This document shows positions 1-12,631 of a DNA stretch of 64,000 nt, one piece after another. Every line of letters starts with the position of its first letter. The stretch's first letter is position 1. The stretch lies in assembly GCF_029852145.1 (NCBI RefSeq), contig NC_079972.1:11220986-11284985 (forward strand), read 5' to 3'. This stretch comes from Microplitis mediator (Eukaryota; Arthropoda; Insecta; Hymenoptera; Braconidae). The notes under the pieces were generated by a model. The model was not told where the DNA came from. It saw only the letters and a list, made by a program, of their open reading frames with translations, and did no database searches. The translations under genes were made by a program, and so were the position numbers.

Positions 1-2000
1 ATAAAGGTCGACGAGGATAATATATAACTATAATACACACAACTGTTCCTCAATTCTATTTGCCTCATCGGCAAAGTGTCTGTTATGTATGGACGTAGGA
101 TCGTCGTTATCCGCCTTTTTATCTCTCCCTTTTACCTAATAATTTCGTCACCAATTGAACACTAGCATATATAAGCATAACCATAACACAGTAGAGTCCT
201 CGGCTGTCCGTCCTTTAGTCATGTCGGCATTTATATCCCAGTGTGTTGTGTATATGGCGTATGGTAGTTATTTTACTATGATGTACGACGATGATGAGAC
301 AACATGAAATAACGACGACAACTATGATGACGACTCGACGACGACGACCGTTGAAAAGGAATATAATAGAAGGTCTGGCGAGGAGAACGCGGGTTTGTCC
401 GACAAAACCATCAGCTATCCACGATTCAGTGAGTAAGCGAGTGCTGGAACGAGCTCCAAAGTGCCTCTGAATAATGACGCATTATTGTCGTTATGTGTAT
501 ACCGATGCCAGAAAATTATGGGCTCGGGGTCTAGTCTGCCGCGTTTTAAAATTAAGGCGTGTGGCGATCATCTACAAAACGGACCATAGAAAAATATGTT
601 ACGGACATAATAAGATACTTTTCCACTCTAAAAATGAAATTCCATTTGTCAAAAGACAAAATTCAAAAAAGTATTTTTGCGGCTAATACTCTGATGATTC
701 TTTGTGTGTCCAAATAATTACAAATAAGTAGACGTTTGCGAGAAATGGGTTTTATTTTTTTCTTTTCTTTTCTTTCATTTTACAACTTTTTAAAAACTCT
801 AAACCCCATCCCAGTATACAGAAAACTCTCTTTTTTTCTTATTTGGTAAACGTTTCTCATCCGCTAAACTGATGCGTTATATGTAGACTGCTACAGAGTT
901 TGAGTGGATGAGTAAAGGAGACCATCGACAGACCGATCCGTTTATCGGTTTTTGTCGGCTCAGTCGCGCGCTTTGTCCTCTTACTGAAGAATCACCGGCC
1001 GGAGATTATCGCCGGATTTGTAGACCAAGAAATAAGAGCAGATCTGCGGGAATCCTTTCACTTGACCATAGCAAAGTAGTCTGCATGCTCTTCTGCTGCT
1101 GCCGATCATCACCGACCCACCTGATTTTATATTTTTTTGTGTTAACATCAGAAACCGCGTCAGTAAATAATCGTCTACTCAGACATACCACCGATCTATA
1201 CATCACTAGTTTACAGCTATTTCGGTGTCGTACACTAACTGTGTTATTATTGTATTATGAAAGAAAGTTTTCAGAGATTATAAAAACTTAGTGTCAATAA
1301 TAGCAGTTTAGAGTGAGGAATTTTCACTCCTTTATATATTTTTTGCGATTGCTATCTTACGTTTCGTATCGATCTTCATCGTTATTATTATCATTATTAT
1401 GGTTGTTATTATTTTTGCCACCTGAGGAGAGTATTTGAACGGTTCATCAGTGTGTGCCTGGTTTAGCAGGCTCGTTTTCTACCTGAACGCCAGTTAGACG
1501 TGGCCGACCTTCGGCTGGTTGGATAGATAGCTGACTGGCTCAATAAGCGAAAGCATAGAGTAGAGGATCAAGTGCCGGCGTCGGCAGAGGCTGAGGTAGA
1601 AACGCAATATATAGTGATATATATGTATGTAGAGGAATGAAGATGATCGCTGTAGTGTAGTGATTAGCAATTAGCTCGTCGCCGAACGGCAGAGTAGTAG
1701 GTCGGCATCAGCAGATGATCGTTTGCGCGAAACCGCATCACCGACGTACTGATGGTCGTCTATTACAAAGTCGAAACTAAACTCTCATCTACTGATTTAG
1801 CGGTCGGTTTATTGCTTTTGTATATATTTATATATATATATCTATATCTATGTCTGTACAAGGAGTTGTAAGATAAAGTATATCATGAAAAAATAAAGTC
1901 GCACAAAGAGAAAGAGAAGTAAAACAGCAAGAGTATATAACAGTAACAGAGCAGAAGTAGCAGAAGCACACGCGTACGACCACCACCAGTCGCAATCGCC
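1..2000. other. non-coding stretch with trinucleotide and TA/TC repeats
   Basis: No convincing gene. GAC/GAT-type trinucleotide runs lie around 275-352, a TTA/ATT-rich run around 1383-1418, and a TA tract grading into TCTATA around 1820-1853, followed by A/G-rich DNA to about 1930. Open frames here are short and their translations are unremarkable on both strands. Confidence 0.6.
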
Positions 2001-3700
2001 GGTGGTCCATCAGTCGGACCTTTTTTTTTTTCTTTCATTTTTTTATATATTTTTTTTTCTTCCACCTTTCTCTCTTTTTTTCTCGTCTCTCTATTATCTC
2101 CTGAGTCCGCGCGCGTAGATGACCATGCGTGGCGATCTCCAGCTTATTCACTGGCACTCTCTCTTTCTACTCGGGTCTTACTAACTGGGAGAGGAGTGAG
2201 AACAAGAGACACAGAATGTGTGAGAGAAAAAAAAACTCGTCAAGGTTCACACGAATGCCTCGCGACGATCCCACGAGTGCGCCACACCAATTTCCATACT
2301 CGACACCATCCACACTCCTCCTGCTCCTCCTCCACCTTCTTTACTTGATCCTCAGAGCCTCAGTCTCATCCTTAACATCTACCTCAGCCTCAGCCTCCTC
2401 CTCCTCTTTCTCCTCCTCATCCACCTTTGAATCTTATATACATTTTATATGCTCACACCCTCGACAGTGTGTTTTTAACCATCAGTGCATTACTCATGCG
2501 TTCTCTTCTCTCTACTGCTCCTCCTTCCAATCTTAAAACTCCTTTTCATGCCCGAATAAATTTACAACGAATTATTTACATTTTATATCCTTTATTTCTA
2601 TTTCTTCTCTATATCAATATTATCGCGTTAAATATTAATTCGATGAGGTTCCCTTCACTCTTGTCGAGATATTCTCAAAATATACAATGTCATATATATA
2701 AACTACACAATATATTTATATAAATCTATATTCATACATTTGTATCTTTGACTGACGATCTGAATAATTCCGGTATTGTGTCCAAATATATCATTCGAAA
2801 ATTGATAATTCAAATGAATATAAATATATATAAAATAGTATTTATAGGTATATATAATAAGACTTGAGTATAAAATATAAAATTTTTATCTGCTGGGAAA
2901 ATGTTGAGGTAAAAGAGTCGTAGGTTCAGAACATGAGTCAGAGAGTTTGAGGCATATTATATATTATAGGGAGAGAAAGCAAGAAGAAAAATGACACGGT
3001 ACGCCTATTAGTGTCAACCAAAGGGACTTCTATACGCGTTACCGCTAAAAGCATTCTGGAATATGGCGAGACCTATCTATGTAGATCGATGGCTCATCGT
3101 TTAATCGCGTATACGATCATATCTTCTTCGTTGGCATACCAACGTTGTCGTTGCCGTCATCAAAGAAGTCAAAAAGTCGGTTTGGTATTTATACATATAT
3201 ATATATGTATATACGATCATCACCGGCATCATCAGCATCAGGCTTGTAGGAATGAAGGAATAAAAGAGCAAGAGATAGATACAAAGTTGAGGTTGACATA
3301 TTTTACCTCATCCCTGTTCTTGTCGTCTTTGTTTTTATCTTATCGGCGAGTGGACCCGGCGAGACAACGTCGTTGTCATCGAATTAAAAGCTCGATAGGC
3401 TTACGAGAGAGTAGATGAGACCAGGGGACCTGGTCTTGGGTTTCGTGGAAAGACCGCACGGGTGCGGTGGCGATCGTAGTTGATTTAAACTTTTTTTTTT
3501 ACTTCATCCACTATCTTTATCTCGCTCACTCACTTTCACGCTGACCTTTCAAACGGCTCTTAATTAGGGGATAATAGAAACAAAACACGGCCAATCACTG
3601 AGGTAGTTGAGATAAAGAGAAAGGATTGAGAGCGTGAGACAAGGAGGCGGTGTCCAACGCTGCTGATGCTGCTGCATACCTTACGATCCTGCTTGTGGGA
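2001..3700. other. non-coding, pyrimidine-rich then AT-rich
   Basis: T-runs at about 2020-2060 lead into the CTC-rich tract annotated separately. From about 2560 to 2960 the DNA is AT-rich with many short TATATA runs and no open frame of interest. A moderately GC-balanced block (3000-3480) has a 135-codon frame whose translation resembles nothing I know. Confidence 0.5.
2315..2425. repeat. polypyrimidine CTC/CCT tract
   Basis: Imperfect CTC/CCT/TCC repeats on the plus strand give a near-uninterrupted homopyrimidine block, with two denser cores at about 2315-2340 and 2383-2420. The translated Ser/Leu-rich frame is a by-product of the repeat. Mirror-symmetric polypyrimidine DNA can form triplex structures; that is general knowledge and was not tested here. 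Confidence 0.75.
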
Positions 3701-5900
3701 TATTTAGTATATATATATACATACATACATACATAAATGTCGTGTGTATGTTCACTGGTCTCTGGAGTGCTGGACCTCCAATGAGACACGCACTGCTCAT
3801 ATGTGCTGGTGTGTTGTGACAGAAAGAAACCAGTAAAAAATCTAAGGAATATAATTTCCATACCAAAAGTTGTATAATAAGAGAGAGAAAGAGTGTCTGT
3901 AGTGTGTGGATGATCAAAAACAAAAACGGCTGACCGCTTGCGCGTTATCGATGGCAATAACGGGCGTTTTTAAAAGTCTTTTATAGAGACGTTGTCGTTG
4001 TTGTTACAAATACCAAGAAGTGGGAACGATAAAAAATCTGATTAACGAGCCCAATGGGTTTTGCGAATAGCGAGAAAAAGATGAGCAACAAGAGACCAGA
4101 AATTATATTAAATTTTATTTATTTATTTATTTATTTTTTAGTTTGTTCACTTTCATTTTGACCAGTTGGACTGGCGCCACGTAGTCGAGAAATCCTTTTA
4201 TATTCACTCGTGTATGCCGTGAATATCGTGTGTTAGATGCGTGTATAGACGAGGAGAGAGGATAAAAAATAAATAAATAGATAGATAGAAAGAGAAAAGA
4301 GAGTGAGAGAAAAAGAGAGAGAAAAACGATCGGCTCGTTATCTCTGGATCGCGATCGTCCCACCGACCGCGAACAACACGCGGCTTCTCGCCGAGTTTAG
4401 TCGCTGTGGCGAAGCTCAGACATATCGCATAACGATGTGGCTCTTTTCTCTGGCCCGTGTTCGAATAACAGACCGCCCCTTATGGCCGGGAATTCTGCCA
4501 TCGGCATCGATAAAACAAAATAAATAAAAAACGTTTTAAAAAAGACGAAAAAAAAATTGAATAACACACGATAGATAGAGAAGTGTGTAAATGCAAAGCC
4601 TGTACCGATTGTGGGTTCTCAATTTGCGGGTATCAGTTGCGCTTATCATATCATCCCAGACCTGCACAGTCCTCGTGTGCTGTCGCCATCTGTTAGGGGG
4701 TGGGCACAACTGCTCACAGGGGTTGCGCAACTCGCAATGTGGTGAGTGGCGCTTACTAGAGGATCGTGTTAAAAGCTGTATCGCTACTGAGCTTTCGCCC
4801 GTATATATTCAAACAGGTGTTTTTGTGTTCAAAAGCTTCTAAATGGGCACTTTCGTTCACTCATCGGTATAACAATGTTTTGTGTTGCTTAAATGCTCTC
4901 TATACAGCCATCAAATTATCAGACACATGGTCTATGTATTTATATCTTCCGGCTGGTCTTTTTTGCCACATATTATATATACATATATATATATTGTATT
5001 ATATTAACGATATGTATATATAGTACACACATATATCAGATAAAGCCATCCATCGAGGCAAACGAGTATCTTGGCAGACTGACCACCCTTGCGCCAGTAT
5101 AAAAAGAGATCAACATCTCCCAAAAGTTGTGGGCATAGAGTGAGAGAAGTAGTTGATGGTCGGAGAGGAATCTCCAACTGGGATGAGGAGCTAAACGAAA
5201 CGCCCGCCACTGGCTCAGCTACGGCATCTCACCTAATAACGATCGTCGACGCTGCTGCAAAACTTTCATCCTGTTATATTATATTGGATCGTACAGAATG
5301 TTAGCCGAAGGCTGTATTATATATATATAACATAATATATATTATACACCAGTGAGATGCTCGTGCTGCACGTTTCTACACGTCTGTTCGACAACATAAT
5401 AGACACCGCTAACCGGCCAGCAGGTAAAAGACCATCAGGGCCATTTCATACAAAAGTCAAAGAAAAATAATGCAACAAGCGACAAACGACTCGTTATACT
5501 GTTCTGTGCCAATGAGGACGACTATAACTACAACTCTACGAGCGTATACACCAGATACGAATAACGAGCTTCTATAGCACGTATTCATATGTCCCAGTCT
5601 TTGAGGCAAATAAAAAAGAGTAGTGAAAAAATAATAAAAAAAAAATGAACTAAAATAAAAGTGGGTGAAAAATTGTAAAAGCATTTCAAGAATACGGAAA
5701 TGCAAGCTCTCGTTTTTATTATTATTGTTATTATTATTATTTTTTGTAACTAACGATGACACATGCACACTGAATGTACCATCGCCGCCCACCCAATTAC
5801 TCTATCTCACTTTAATGAGTATCTCTGATCATTTACTCGATTATTTCCTTCTCTCTCCCACTCGCTGAAACAGTCGCAGGCCATCTGTCGGCGCGCGGGC
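3701..5900. other. non-coding with several short microsatellites
   Basis: An ATAC-type run (about 3715-3735) and a TTTA tetranucleotide run (about 4113-4135) are visible, plus TA-rich DNA at 4973-5035 and a TTA-type run at about 5712-5746. The block 4590-4760 is more GC-balanced and contains a CGCCATCT-type motif, but has no recognisable coding content. Confidence 0.55.
4262..4326. repeat. purine-rich AAAT/AGAT/GAGA tract
   Basis: Almost all purine on the plus strand apart from T in the AAAT and AGAT units. The tract grades from AAAT through AGAT to GAGA repeats, a common decay pattern of compound microsatellites. Confidence 0.7.
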
Positions 5901-7221
5901 CCGCGACAAAACAAACAGCTCGCCAATTACGCCGGGTGATTCTCGGCCCCGCTGGCCATTATTTGGACCACCCTCTTGACAAAACCTTCCACTTATTTTC
6001 TATACACCTATATCTATGTATATATAGATATATATTTGTTGCCTATCCTCTTTTTTTTCTCTCAGTCTCTAAAAACTCAACATCAACCTTTTTCTCGTAC
6101 TCTTTTTTTCTTGCCGCGCAAACTACTGATACTCACATACAAATTCCAGTCTAAAACACCACACACACTACATGTTACCTGGCGTTTTTATTAGCACGTT
6201 CTCCTCACTCTTGGACACATTGTATACAAATATACATATATACGTATACATATTATACTACTATAGTTGGAGGATGAGACTCTCATCAGTGGATATCGTG
6301 GTCGCTTATATATTATATATTTAGCTACTACACGATGGCCAAGGAGAAGTAGAGGACAAGGACGAGGATGTAGCATATAACATATATTGTCCAGAGAGTG
6401 TGACGTTGGTACTGGTACTGGTGGTGTAGTAGCACACCGTTATAGTCGCTGCACCATCGAGGTCATCCCAGCCATCCTCAAGGTCTTTATAAACTCTCAA
6501 CAAATCTTCCGTTTCACTTAGCACTTGTGCGCGCTTGAGCCTGGGAAAATTTATGTATATTGTTATTATGCAGTTTTTTTTTATCTTTCCTTTTTATTTT
6601 TATTTTTTCTCGCCTCCTCCTTCTTATTTTGCTTCTTCTCGTTCCTGTTATCGTTCTCTGTTGAGAGAATTTTAGAGAAATCCACAACAATATAACATCA
6701 GCAAAGAGACACCAGCAGCAATTTTATTGTTCCTAGTGTATGGTCATTGTCGCTAACCTGACTGCGGGTGGGATTCTTCTCTTGGTACCGACGACTACTT
6801 TACTGTGGGACTAAACTGATGCAGGTATACATTGTTGTATATATTAACCCTCTACATACTTATGTATTCAAATATATATATATATATTTTAAGTTAAGTG
6901 TAGTCGGTGGGAAAATATGAAAATAAGTTTAAAGTTATTCCAAATCACGAATTAGCCATGAAAAGGGTCTCACACTGTGCAACGTATCACCACGAACAAT
7001 TGAATTTTCAATGGGGGTCAGTTTTTGTAAATTCATGTTTTAATGAGCTGAGTTTTCAATTGGTTTTGCTTATACTGGGTGTGTCAGGGCTCACAGGTGC
7101 ACTGTCGTCGACAGACTCGAATAAGCTTTGAGACGGAGACAACAATTGCCACCGGAGTTGCGCACCATTAGCAAAACCTAGCTATATACTAAATGAGATG
7201 CTTCAGTACAAGATTCTTGTT

Positions 7222-7225
<4 letters not shown>
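5901..7225. other. non-coding
   Basis: T-rich tracts lie around 6050-6110 and 6565-6612, with short TA runs around 6020-6035, 6230-6255 and 6870-6890. A 74-codon frame at 6907-7131 is of balanced composition but shows no motif I recognise. Confidence 0.5.

Positions 7226-7278
<53 letters not shown>
7226..7278. repeat. (TA)n microsatellite, 53 bp
   Basis: Perfect alternating AT/TA over 53 bp, the longest pure dinucleotide tract in the window. It lies 142 bp before a second pure TA tract. Confidence 0.97.
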
Positions 7279-7280
<2 letters not shown>

Positions 7281-7417
7281 TATGTATTAAGGAAGAGACA
7301 TCAAGGCTTTACCTAACACCTGACCCATCCAGGAATCGTGAGAATGACCAGAATGTTGAGCGTGCCGGTACCTCGCTTTCGAGGATTACCTCGCAAATGG
7401 CTCTACGACAAGTTTGG

Positions 7418-7420
<3 letters not shown>

Positions 7421-7455
<35 letters not shown>
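7421..7455. repeat. (TA)n microsatellite, 35 bp
   Basis: Perfect TA alternation over about 35 bp, second of a close pair with the tract at 7226-7278. The DNA between them is of ordinary complexity, so they are not one degraded array. Confidence 0.96.
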
Positions 7456-7458
<3 letters not shown>

Positions 7459-8734
7459 CGAGCAGCATCTTTAGTACACTTGTAGTCTTACTAACAGATC
7501 TTATATAAGTTTGTCCGTGTATATCTTTGGGTTATAATAATAATCTACCTGGTGTGTAACATGTACTACAATATTTGCTTGTAGGTAAGATTTTCCTGGA
7601 TACAATACAAACTATTAATTGGCCGACGTGACTATCCATACTGTTTGAGTTTTAGTTAAAAATAAAATCTATATATATTTTTTTTTCTCCATGTATTGAG
7701 GACGTATAATATATTTAAATTAAAGTCAAAAAATTTTCCTTGCTGGCGATGGAAAAACCGGTCAATTGTCTGATGAAAACACGCGGGTGGGTTTTGTGTG
7801 CCGCGACGTGCCTTGGCATTTACAACACAAAATCTAGCAGCCGTGAATATATAGTATTATAGAGGCCAAAAAGAGGCAAGAGGCAAGAGTTGAATTGCAG
7901 CTGCTAAATATTTCGGCATTTCAATACACGCGCTAGATTTCACTGTTCACAACCGTCTGCTCTGCTATTGCCATAGCTATTGCTATTGCTGTTTGTTCCT
8001 TTGAGAATAAAATTTCAACAACAACCCCTTTATTTTTTTTCTTTTCGTTTCTCTTACATACCGCTCGGCAATCACGATTTTCTTTCTTTTCGGGTTACGC
8101 GCGCGCCTTTTCCCCACAAACTTTTACATATATGTAGTACTATTATTATTATTGTTATTTGAATAAAGACTAATGTCGATTCATCTTTTTTGTTCGATAT
8201 ATCTATCGATTATGTATACATATATACATTTATATATAGAGACCAGAGACCCCTTTTTGCATCAGTCCCCAAAAGGACTAGAAAAGTGAGACGACATACG
8301 CGTGTGTCACCAACCAGGTGCAGTAGGGCTTCATCCACACCCCGAAATGTATAGGGGGTGGGCAACTAGACACCACGTGCGAAGACGTGATGGCTTTGGG
8401 ACAATCTCTGCTTTATCGTAGCATTAGTGGTAAAATTTGAGAGCGCAGTAGGGTCGAGTTGAGAGAGAGATAGAAACCTGCATCAAGCATCACTCTAAAG
8501 AGGTTCTGATGCAGATGTTTCCACATTTGCCTTTAAATTAACGTTGATTTATTTTCTTTTATTCTCTTATTTACTTTATACTCGTCTGCACAATGTTATA
8601 ATAATATAAATAAAATAAAATATATCACAAATATTTTTTTTATTTATATTTTTTATGATTGTTTGTCATGATTTGCGAGTAGTACACAAGAATCGGCTTA
8701 TTCTCTAGGTAGTTTCCACCTTGGTAGATTAGAT
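7456..8734. other. non-coding
   Basis: AT-rich DNA with short T and TA runs. A GC-balanced stretch at about 8250-8470 has no open frame worth calling. Nothing else supported. Confidence 0.5.
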
Positions 8735-8760
8735 GCCGCCGCCGACGACGACGACGACGA
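8735..8760. repeat. GCC/GAC trinucleotide run
   Basis: Three GCC-type units followed by about six GAC units. It is similar in type to the CGA/GAC runs near 300, 21650, 48795 and 58380. Confidence 0.9.
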
Positions 8761-10806
8761 ATATAATGCATCCGAACAAACAATGCGGCTTCCCCCAGAT
8801 GTTTCCGGTTTCTTATTTCACCGGACGCGTGCCCTCGCTTCCTGCAGTTCTTTCTCCCTCTATGTGTCCCTATAAAATATCTATTATCTTTCTCTCTTAT
8901 ATTATAATCATCATTATTATTATATTATATATAACCAGACTATCCTGGCGGTACATAGCATACCCATATATCGCAAATACAATCATATCCGTGTATTCAT
9001 CACCCCCGCCCACAGCTTCCGCGAGTTTACCGTGAATTAATACGCCCTCACAGAAGCGTGCACACTATAAAGCTCAATCGAGCGTCGATCGACATCAGAA
9101 ACTTGGGTATATAAATTTGTGTATAACATATTATATATACTGTCGTATCTCATCATCCTCGATAAAATTATGCGTACATATAACAAGATTCGAGTATATT
9201 AAGGATCGGGGGAGGCAGGAAGCAGCTGGAGATCGCGTACAAACAAGTCGCGTGCTCAGGAAGTGGCTTCCATCTCTTAAACTATACTCTCATATATATA
9301 TATATGTATACATATATTGCCTTCACTCTCTTTCTTCTCTTTATCCACTATTACGCTCTTTACGTGTATCTCAAGGGCTCTCCTGAGTATACGCCCCCGC
9401 TTGTAAATATCTCCGAGTAAAGCTTATACTACACGTACAGCACGTCATCTCCGGCACGCGCTGGGCCTCATGCTCGTCCAGGTGGCCGTTGAGTAAAGAT
9501 CTCTTAGCCTTTTACCTTATTCTCTCTTTCTCTTCCTCTCTCTTTATATATTTATATATATATAGCTCCAGACTTTATTATAAAGTTCTCCGCGTAATAA
9601 CTGTCTAAAGCTGGCTCGTTAGCGAAGATGAACATCACAAGAACGTACTAAGCGAGTGACGAAAGACGCGTCTCGACGTCTTGTAAGCTACATAATAGTG
9701 TCATCTGGTCTCTCTTTTAGTCTGATGGTCTTATGATGTCTCTATAAATTATTCAAATTGCTCTGTTTACTTAATAATGTCTAAATGTACTTGACGTTAA
9801 TCCGATCAGTCTCGTCAAACGCTCACGCAAATCGTGGAAATCAACGCGACATTAATAACCCCTTTGGAAGCCTCACTTAAGTCAATTTAATTAACGATGA
9901 GGACATAATGGACAGTGTAGCAGACACGTGGCGGTGGTTGCTGCTGTAGAGTCAAAGGGCCCAGTACTGTGATGTAGACGGTGAAGGCGACGCATCGAGA
10001 TGGCTTCGCTTTGCTGTACTGTACTGAGGGACCAGGGATAGTCTATATATTATAGTATGTATACATCCCAGTGTGTAGAGTTGCTTGTGTATATAATATG
10101 TATATATTATTATGTGCGGGTACGATGAACGTGTGCTTGGCAGGTGGTGAGATCCAGTAATGTGTCGAGTACACCATACTACTGCTGGCCATCGTACGCC
10201 TGATTATATAGGTCCTCGCTACATAATCCTTTGGCACAAGCTGACTATATATGGCTGCTGCTTCTGCTGCTGTTCCATGTGACCAAGACTCGAGAGTTAA
10301 CTAAGACCTCAATATAACCCTTTACTATAATAATCCCAATGATCCCTGCTGGCCAAAGGTCATGTGGAATTACATTGATGCCGATTATATACAATAATTA
10401 TTATCGATAATACATCATTTACAAATCTTCCTACATATGATATGAACGTTAATCCATTAGCTATACATTATTTCAATACCTACAAAATATATGTGTGTGG
10501 TAGTTGATTAATATTTTTTGCTTTGTTTTAATTGGCATTGTGGATTAGTGGCATAGAATTACACGTTAAATATTTTTGGATCGTGCCTGCGCACATTATA
10601 CTGATGTGCCTGGTGGATATCAATTATTTGTAGATACTGTCGATTAACAAATTGAATAGCTCTCGGTGGTATAATTACTATTGTTATTATTCATTATTAT
10701 TTAATCCAATGTAACATTAACTAGCTTATATTCATGCCATAATTCCGGAATAGTTAATGCTCGTTAATTATTTATCGCTGGTAAAAATATATATATTTGC
10801 CGACAC
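8761..10806. other. non-coding with a possible regulatory patch
   Basis: Small TA runs at 9293-9306 and 9550-9565. At 9874-9881 the sequence CACTTAAG fits the NK-2-class homeodomain consensus (TYAAGTG on the other strand) and is followed within 10 bp by a TTTAATTAA homeodomain-type core. From 10300 to 10790 the DNA is AT-rich but of high complexity, with several TAATTA-like cores. No coding region recognised. The regulatory reading is inference. Confidence 0.35.
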
Positions 10807-11006
10807 CCCTAGTAGAAACGTAATCAAGTATCTGGCCAGTAACTGGCTAGTTTAACTAGACTTAAGCTAGGAACTGGCTAGTATAATATCCAGTAACTGT
10901 CTAGTAACTGGCCAGTTTTACTAGATAGCAAATAAAACATGGCGACTCTTGTTGATCTTGAGGTTATTGAGTATTAAATATTGATTTTATTACAATTAAA
11001 AATTGT

Positions 11007-11027
11007 AATAATAACAACAACAACAAC

Positions 11028-11058
<31 letters not shown>
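11007..11058. repeat. (AAC)n(AAT)n compound microsatellite
   Basis: About five AAC units run directly into about ten AAT units, inside the CCCTAGTAG transposon. Confidence 0.95.
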
Positions 11059-11059
<1 letters not shown>

Positions 11060-11092
11060 ACGGAAAAGTTATAAAATTTATTTATTAATTTA

Positions 11093-11281
11093 TTATATTA
11101 TATTTTTAAATATAAAACGAGAAACATTAATAACATAAAACAATAAAAATAATATTGGCAAATCTGGGATAACTCCTCGTAAAATTTTTAATAATTCGTC
11201 TAGATGACAATCTGGAGTATTTGTTTTGATTGCCCACAACCGTAATTCGTTTATTGTGTCGATTTTTTTAACTTCATCCAT
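11093..11281 (-). pseudogene. fragment of a transposon-associated protein (WAI/LLKIL-type N-terminal motif)
   Basis: A 62-codon minus-strand frame starts with ATG at 11281. Residues 9-42 read as a helical module with the pattern LRLWAI, a polar stretch, then LDELLKILR and PDLP. From memory this matches a short conserved module (L-x-x-WAI ... LL-x-IL ... LP-x-x-ARTLL) common in uncharacterised, repeat-derived proteins of insects and cnidarians. After PDLP the expected ARTLL block is absent, and the frame runs into about 20 hydrophobic AT-encoded residues before stopping. This suggests a truncated 5' fragment carried inside the surrounding inverted-repeat element. A good donor-like CTGTAAGT lies upstream on the minus strand near 11390, so an ancestral intron is possible. 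Not expected to be functional. Confidence 0.45.
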
Positions 11282-11469
11282 TTTTTAAAATATATTACCG
11301 ATTATTTTTATTTTGAAAGACACAATTTTTATTTTTTGTTAATTATTTGTATTGTTTCTTGATGTTTACTAAATATTATTCAACTTACAGGTTTAAGTGA
11401 AAAAATAAACATACACATACACTAGTATAAGTCGAACATCAGTGTGACCAATGTTTACGATTCAGTTAT

Positions 11470-11478
11470 AGGTGGCGC
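11470..11478 (+). promoter_or_regulatory. CTCF-like core AGGTGGCGC
   Basis: Exact match to the nine-base core reported for insect CTCF sites. It lies about 125 bp inside the right end of the inverted-repeat element at 10807-11603. A nine-base match is weak evidence alone. Confidence 0.25.
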
Positions 11479-11607
11479 AACTTCCAGTTTTTACCTAGTT
11501 TCACTAGCCAGTTACTGGATAAGATTGCTGGCCAGTTACTAGATATGAACGCTAGCCAGATACTAGACTTAATCGAGTAAAAAATTGAACATTTCTACTA
11601 GGGACAC

Positions 11608-12580
11608 TAGATTTCTGTATGTATTTATTTTAGATTTTTATTTTTTATTATACATATTTATTTTAACGCTCATATTACAGGTCATGGAACCGATAAAAGT
11701 GCGCACGTATATACGGGTATTGGAATAAATTTGTTAGTAGGAAATATATGATATATATATTAAACAGAATACAGAGAAATGAAAAAGTGAAATATTATTG
11801 GTTGAATTATTGGTGTACTGAAAGAATTTATTGTGAAATTGTTGATAAAAACAAAACACACGACCAGCAAATAATCCTATTTTATTAATCTGTTTATTAT
11901 TTAAAATCATTTTTTATTTTAATACATTGTATGGCTTATATATTTATGTGTTTGTTAAGCTTTTAAAAGCTGCCGAAAAAAATCAATTTCAATTAGTTTG
12001 ATGGGAATAAAAGATAGAGAAATTTAAAAATCCGTTTAAGTGAAAAAGTAACAATAATAATAATAGACGAGATATTTATCGGTGTGAAAAGCATCAGACT
12101 GAGTTGATTATTGAATGAGCGAACAAATTTCTTCACACGAACAAACACTCGGCCGGTGGGTAAGGGCATCACCGGGTTTCGATCATCGTATATATATTAA
12201 GTAATGCTCTGCACACGGCTGCAGAAGATGAGCCGTTGCACTCAAGATACCCGATACTTTCGATATAATCGATACAGGCGTCAAGCGAAGCCGCTGAGTG
12301 TTTCTTATTTATTTTTTTTTTCTTAATATTCATTATTATTATTATTAGGTATTCTTTACGTCTATTCTTTCTCCCCACCTTGACTTGCCGGTTTCTTTTA
12401 TTTATATTTTTATAATAAATTTTTTTTATTTTTGTTTACCTCATGCTCCAAAACTGAAGGGTCAGTGTGAGGGCCACGGAAAAACGATTAGTTTTTAATT
12501 TAGCGCCAGTCCGGCGTCGGTCGCGTGAAATTGTTGCCGCAGCCAGTCCGGACCACTGCAGTATATATATCTTATATACT
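11608..12580. other. non-coding, AT-rich
   Basis: Mostly AT-rich unique DNA with short A and T runs. A GC-balanced block at 12150-12300 has a 69-codon minus-strand frame of unknown nature. Nothing else supported. Confidence 0.5.

Positions 12581-12628
<48 letters not shown>
12581..12628. repeat. compound (TA)n(GA)n microsatellite
   Basis: About 15 bp of TA alternation pass abruptly into about 33 bp of perfect GA. The plus-strand frame reads as an Arg-Glu dipeptide repeat and should not be mistaken for a protein domain. Confidence 0.96.

Positions 12629-12631
<3 letters not shown>

Larger units (their letters stand above)
10807..11603. mobile_element. non-autonomous inverted-repeat DNA transposon, CCCTAGTAGAAA ends
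   Basis: The left end reads CCCTAGTAGAAA (10807-10818) and the right end is its exact reverse complement, TTTCTACTAGGG (11592-11603). The four bases ACAC lie immediately outside both ends (10803-10806 and 11604-11607) and could be a target-site duplication. Both sub-terminal zones are packed with variants of CTGGCCAGTTACTGGCTAG in both orientations, a typical arrangement for transposase-binding arrays. The interior holds an AAC/AAT microsatellite and a minus-strand coding remnant. At about 800 bp it is too short to encode a transposase. The superfamily is not assigned. Confidence 0.8.
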
